A program made the position numbers and the translations under genes. Source: Parvibaculum sp040882025 (GTDB taxonomy: Bacteria > Pseudomonadota > Alphaproteobacteria > Parvibaculales > Parvibaculaceae). Taken from it: a DNA stretch of 14,102 nucleotides. The notes beneath the pieces are model-generated. The model saw nothing but the letters and a program-made list of their open reading frames with translations, was not told the DNA's origin and searched no databases. Shown one piece after another: positions 13,127 to 14,102 of the stretch. How positions within the stretch are numbered: the first letter of the stretch is position 1; the number at the start of each line of letters is the position of its first letter. The stretch lies in assembly GCF_040882025.1 (NCBI RefSeq), contig NZ_JBBECC010000168.1, positions 1 to 14,102 of the forward strand, in the 5' to 3' direction.

Positions 13127-14090
13127 TATCAATCCTGCCATCCCGCAGCCGCCCCGAAATTTCTTCCAGGAAGAGCTCGGTCGGCGTGTCGCGGGCGGGT
13201 TCGTCGCGGGTGACCAGATAGATGTGGCAAGCGGGAAGCAACGCCTCCGGCAGCAGCGGCCAGAGCGCCGCATCGGCAAGCGCCGCCACGCCGGTCGGAA
13301 GGAAACCGAGGCCGACACCCGCTTCGATCAGCCGCCGCGCCTCATGCAAATTCTCGGCAACGCCGCCCGCATGCTGCCCGAGCCCATAGCGCGTGCGGAA
13401 CCGCGTCAGCTCATCGGGCTCGTCGGCGCCGGTGAGTACAAAGGCGCGGTCAGCGAGGGCAGCTGGGTCCGTAAATGTCAGGCCATGCAACGGGTGGCCG
13501 GCGCCGCAATAGAGCTGCTGCACCTCCTTCATCAACGGCTGATAGCAAAGCCTCTTGTCCGGCGCGCTGTCGCAGGCAATGCCGATTTCGGCCTCGCCCG
13601 ATTTCAGCGCCTCGATCGCCTCGCGCCAGGGACAGACGTCGATGTGAATGCCGACGCCCGGATGGTGGCGGTGAAGAGCGGCCAGTGCCGCATCGAATTC
13701 GGGCGATACCACCGAGGAGATCATGCGGATATGGATCGCGCCTTGGACGAGGCCGGCCGCTTTCGCAACCTCATGCGGCGCGGCGCGCACGGCTCCGATC
13801 ATCGTTTCGCACAGCTCGTAAAGCGCGCGGCCGGCGGGCAGCAATTCAACGCCCTGCGCGGTGCGGCGCAAGAGCTGCGTGCCGAGGTCGTCCTCGAGGC
13901 GTTTCAACGCCGCGCTCAATGTCGGCTGCTGCCGGTTCATGCGCCGCGCAGCCGCGCCGATGCCGCCGGCGCGCACGATCTCGTGGAAGATGCGAAACAG
14001 GTTCCAGTCGATGTGACGGGGAAAACGCGAATTGTCGGGCGGACGGTCGGGCATGGATGGCCGTGGCGGCAAAGAGGATGGAAACTTCAT
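13122..14090 (-). CDS. LysR-family transcriptional regulator
   Basis: Protein of 322 residues. The winged helix-turn-helix is at about 27-86: HIDWNLFRIFHEIVRAGGIG, then AAARRMNRQQPTLSAALKRL and DDLGTQLLRRTAQG. The linker helix ends near 110. The effector-binding domain runs from about 115 to 310, with typical elements IHIRMISSVVSPEFDAAL (118-135) and AGVGLGFLPTG near 257-267. An unusual proline-rich N-terminal tail of about 25 residues precedes the HTH; a second ATG at 14054 would shorten it but has no better ribosome-binding site (GAAG precedes 14090). The gene points in the same direction as the two genes after it rather than diverging from them, which is less common for LysR regulators. 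It probably controls the hypothetical/dioxygenase pair, via the dyad at its 3' end. The inducer is unknown. Confidence 0.92.
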   Translation of the reverse strand: MKFPSSLPPRPSMPDRPPDNSRFPRHIDWNLFRIFHEIVRAGGIGAAARRMNRQQPTLSAALKRLEDDLGTQLLRRTAQGVELLPAGRALYELCETMIGAVRAAPHEVAKAAGLVQGAIHIRMISSVVSPEFDAALAALHRHHPGVGIHIDVCPWREAIEALKSGEAEIGIACDSAPDKRLCYQPLMKEVQQLYCGAGHPLHGLTFTDPAALADRAFVLTGADEPDELTRFRTRYGLGQHAGGVAENLHEARRLIEAGVGLGFLPTGVAALADAALWPLLPEALLPACHIYLVTRDEPARDTPTELFLEEISGRLRDGRIDT

Positions 14091-14102
14091 TGAAGCGGCT
14101 TC

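Noticed and set aside
13224..14093. 289-codon plus-strand open frame
   Set aside because: Antisense to the LysR regulator; its sequence shows no family motifs.

Overview
The window looks like the chromosome of an alphaproteobacterium, most likely a member of the Hyphomicrobiales (Rhizobiales). Three things point there. The first is the gene neighbourhood: hisB, a DUF2628 membrane protein, hisH, hisA, hisF, hisE and coaA on one strand, with hslV and hslU diverging nearby. The second is a DUF2585/UPF0314 membrane protein. The third is a palindromic GAGCATGATC...GATCATGCTC repeat of the kind scattered through Rhizobiales genomes. DNA is GC-rich throughout, apart from one AT-rich intergenic region at about 7100-7240. 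The genus cannot be fixed from the sequence alone.

Layout. (1) 1-7007, all minus strand, is a histidine-biosynthesis block read right to left: hisB, DUF2628, hisH (GTG start), a palindromic repeat, hisA, hisF (7-nt overlap with hisA), then a CYTH-CHAD triphosphatase-like gene and a pentapeptide-repeat gene, then hisE and the 5' end of coaA. The two non-histidine genes sit between hisF and hisE, which are usually close neighbours in this clade. (2) 7008-7360 is a 353-bp divergent intergenic region with a striking nested perfect inverted repeat (12-bp outer arms, 10-bp inner arms). (3) 7361-8528 holds two convergent genes for FMN-binding split-barrel (PPOX) proteins of different subfamilies. 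(4) 8709-11157, plus strand, is a tightly packed operon of hslV, a DUF2585 membrane protein and hslU. The outer two encode the HslUV protease, and the middle gene overlaps hslV by 4 nt. (5) 11164-14090, minus strand, reads from the right as a LysR regulator, an uncharacterised protein and a 2-oxoglutarate/Fe(II)-type dioxygenase. A good LysR-type dyad lies at the 3' end of the regulator gene, just upstream of the two genes it may control.

Function. HisB, HisH, HisA, HisF and HisE catalyse steps of the PRPP-to-histidine pathway. HisH-HisF form the glutamine-dependent imidazole-glycerol-phosphate synthase, HisA supplies its substrate and HisB takes its product. HslU unfolds substrates and feeds them to the HslV peptidase. 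The LysR/unknown/dioxygenase trio looks like a small regulated accessory metabolic module of unknown substrate.

The least explained parts are the nested inverted repeat at 7115-7234, the LysR module with its unnamed protein family, and the CYTH-CHAD/pentapeptide pair inside the histidine cluster. No tRNA, rRNA, CRISPR array, transposase or prophage gene was seen.
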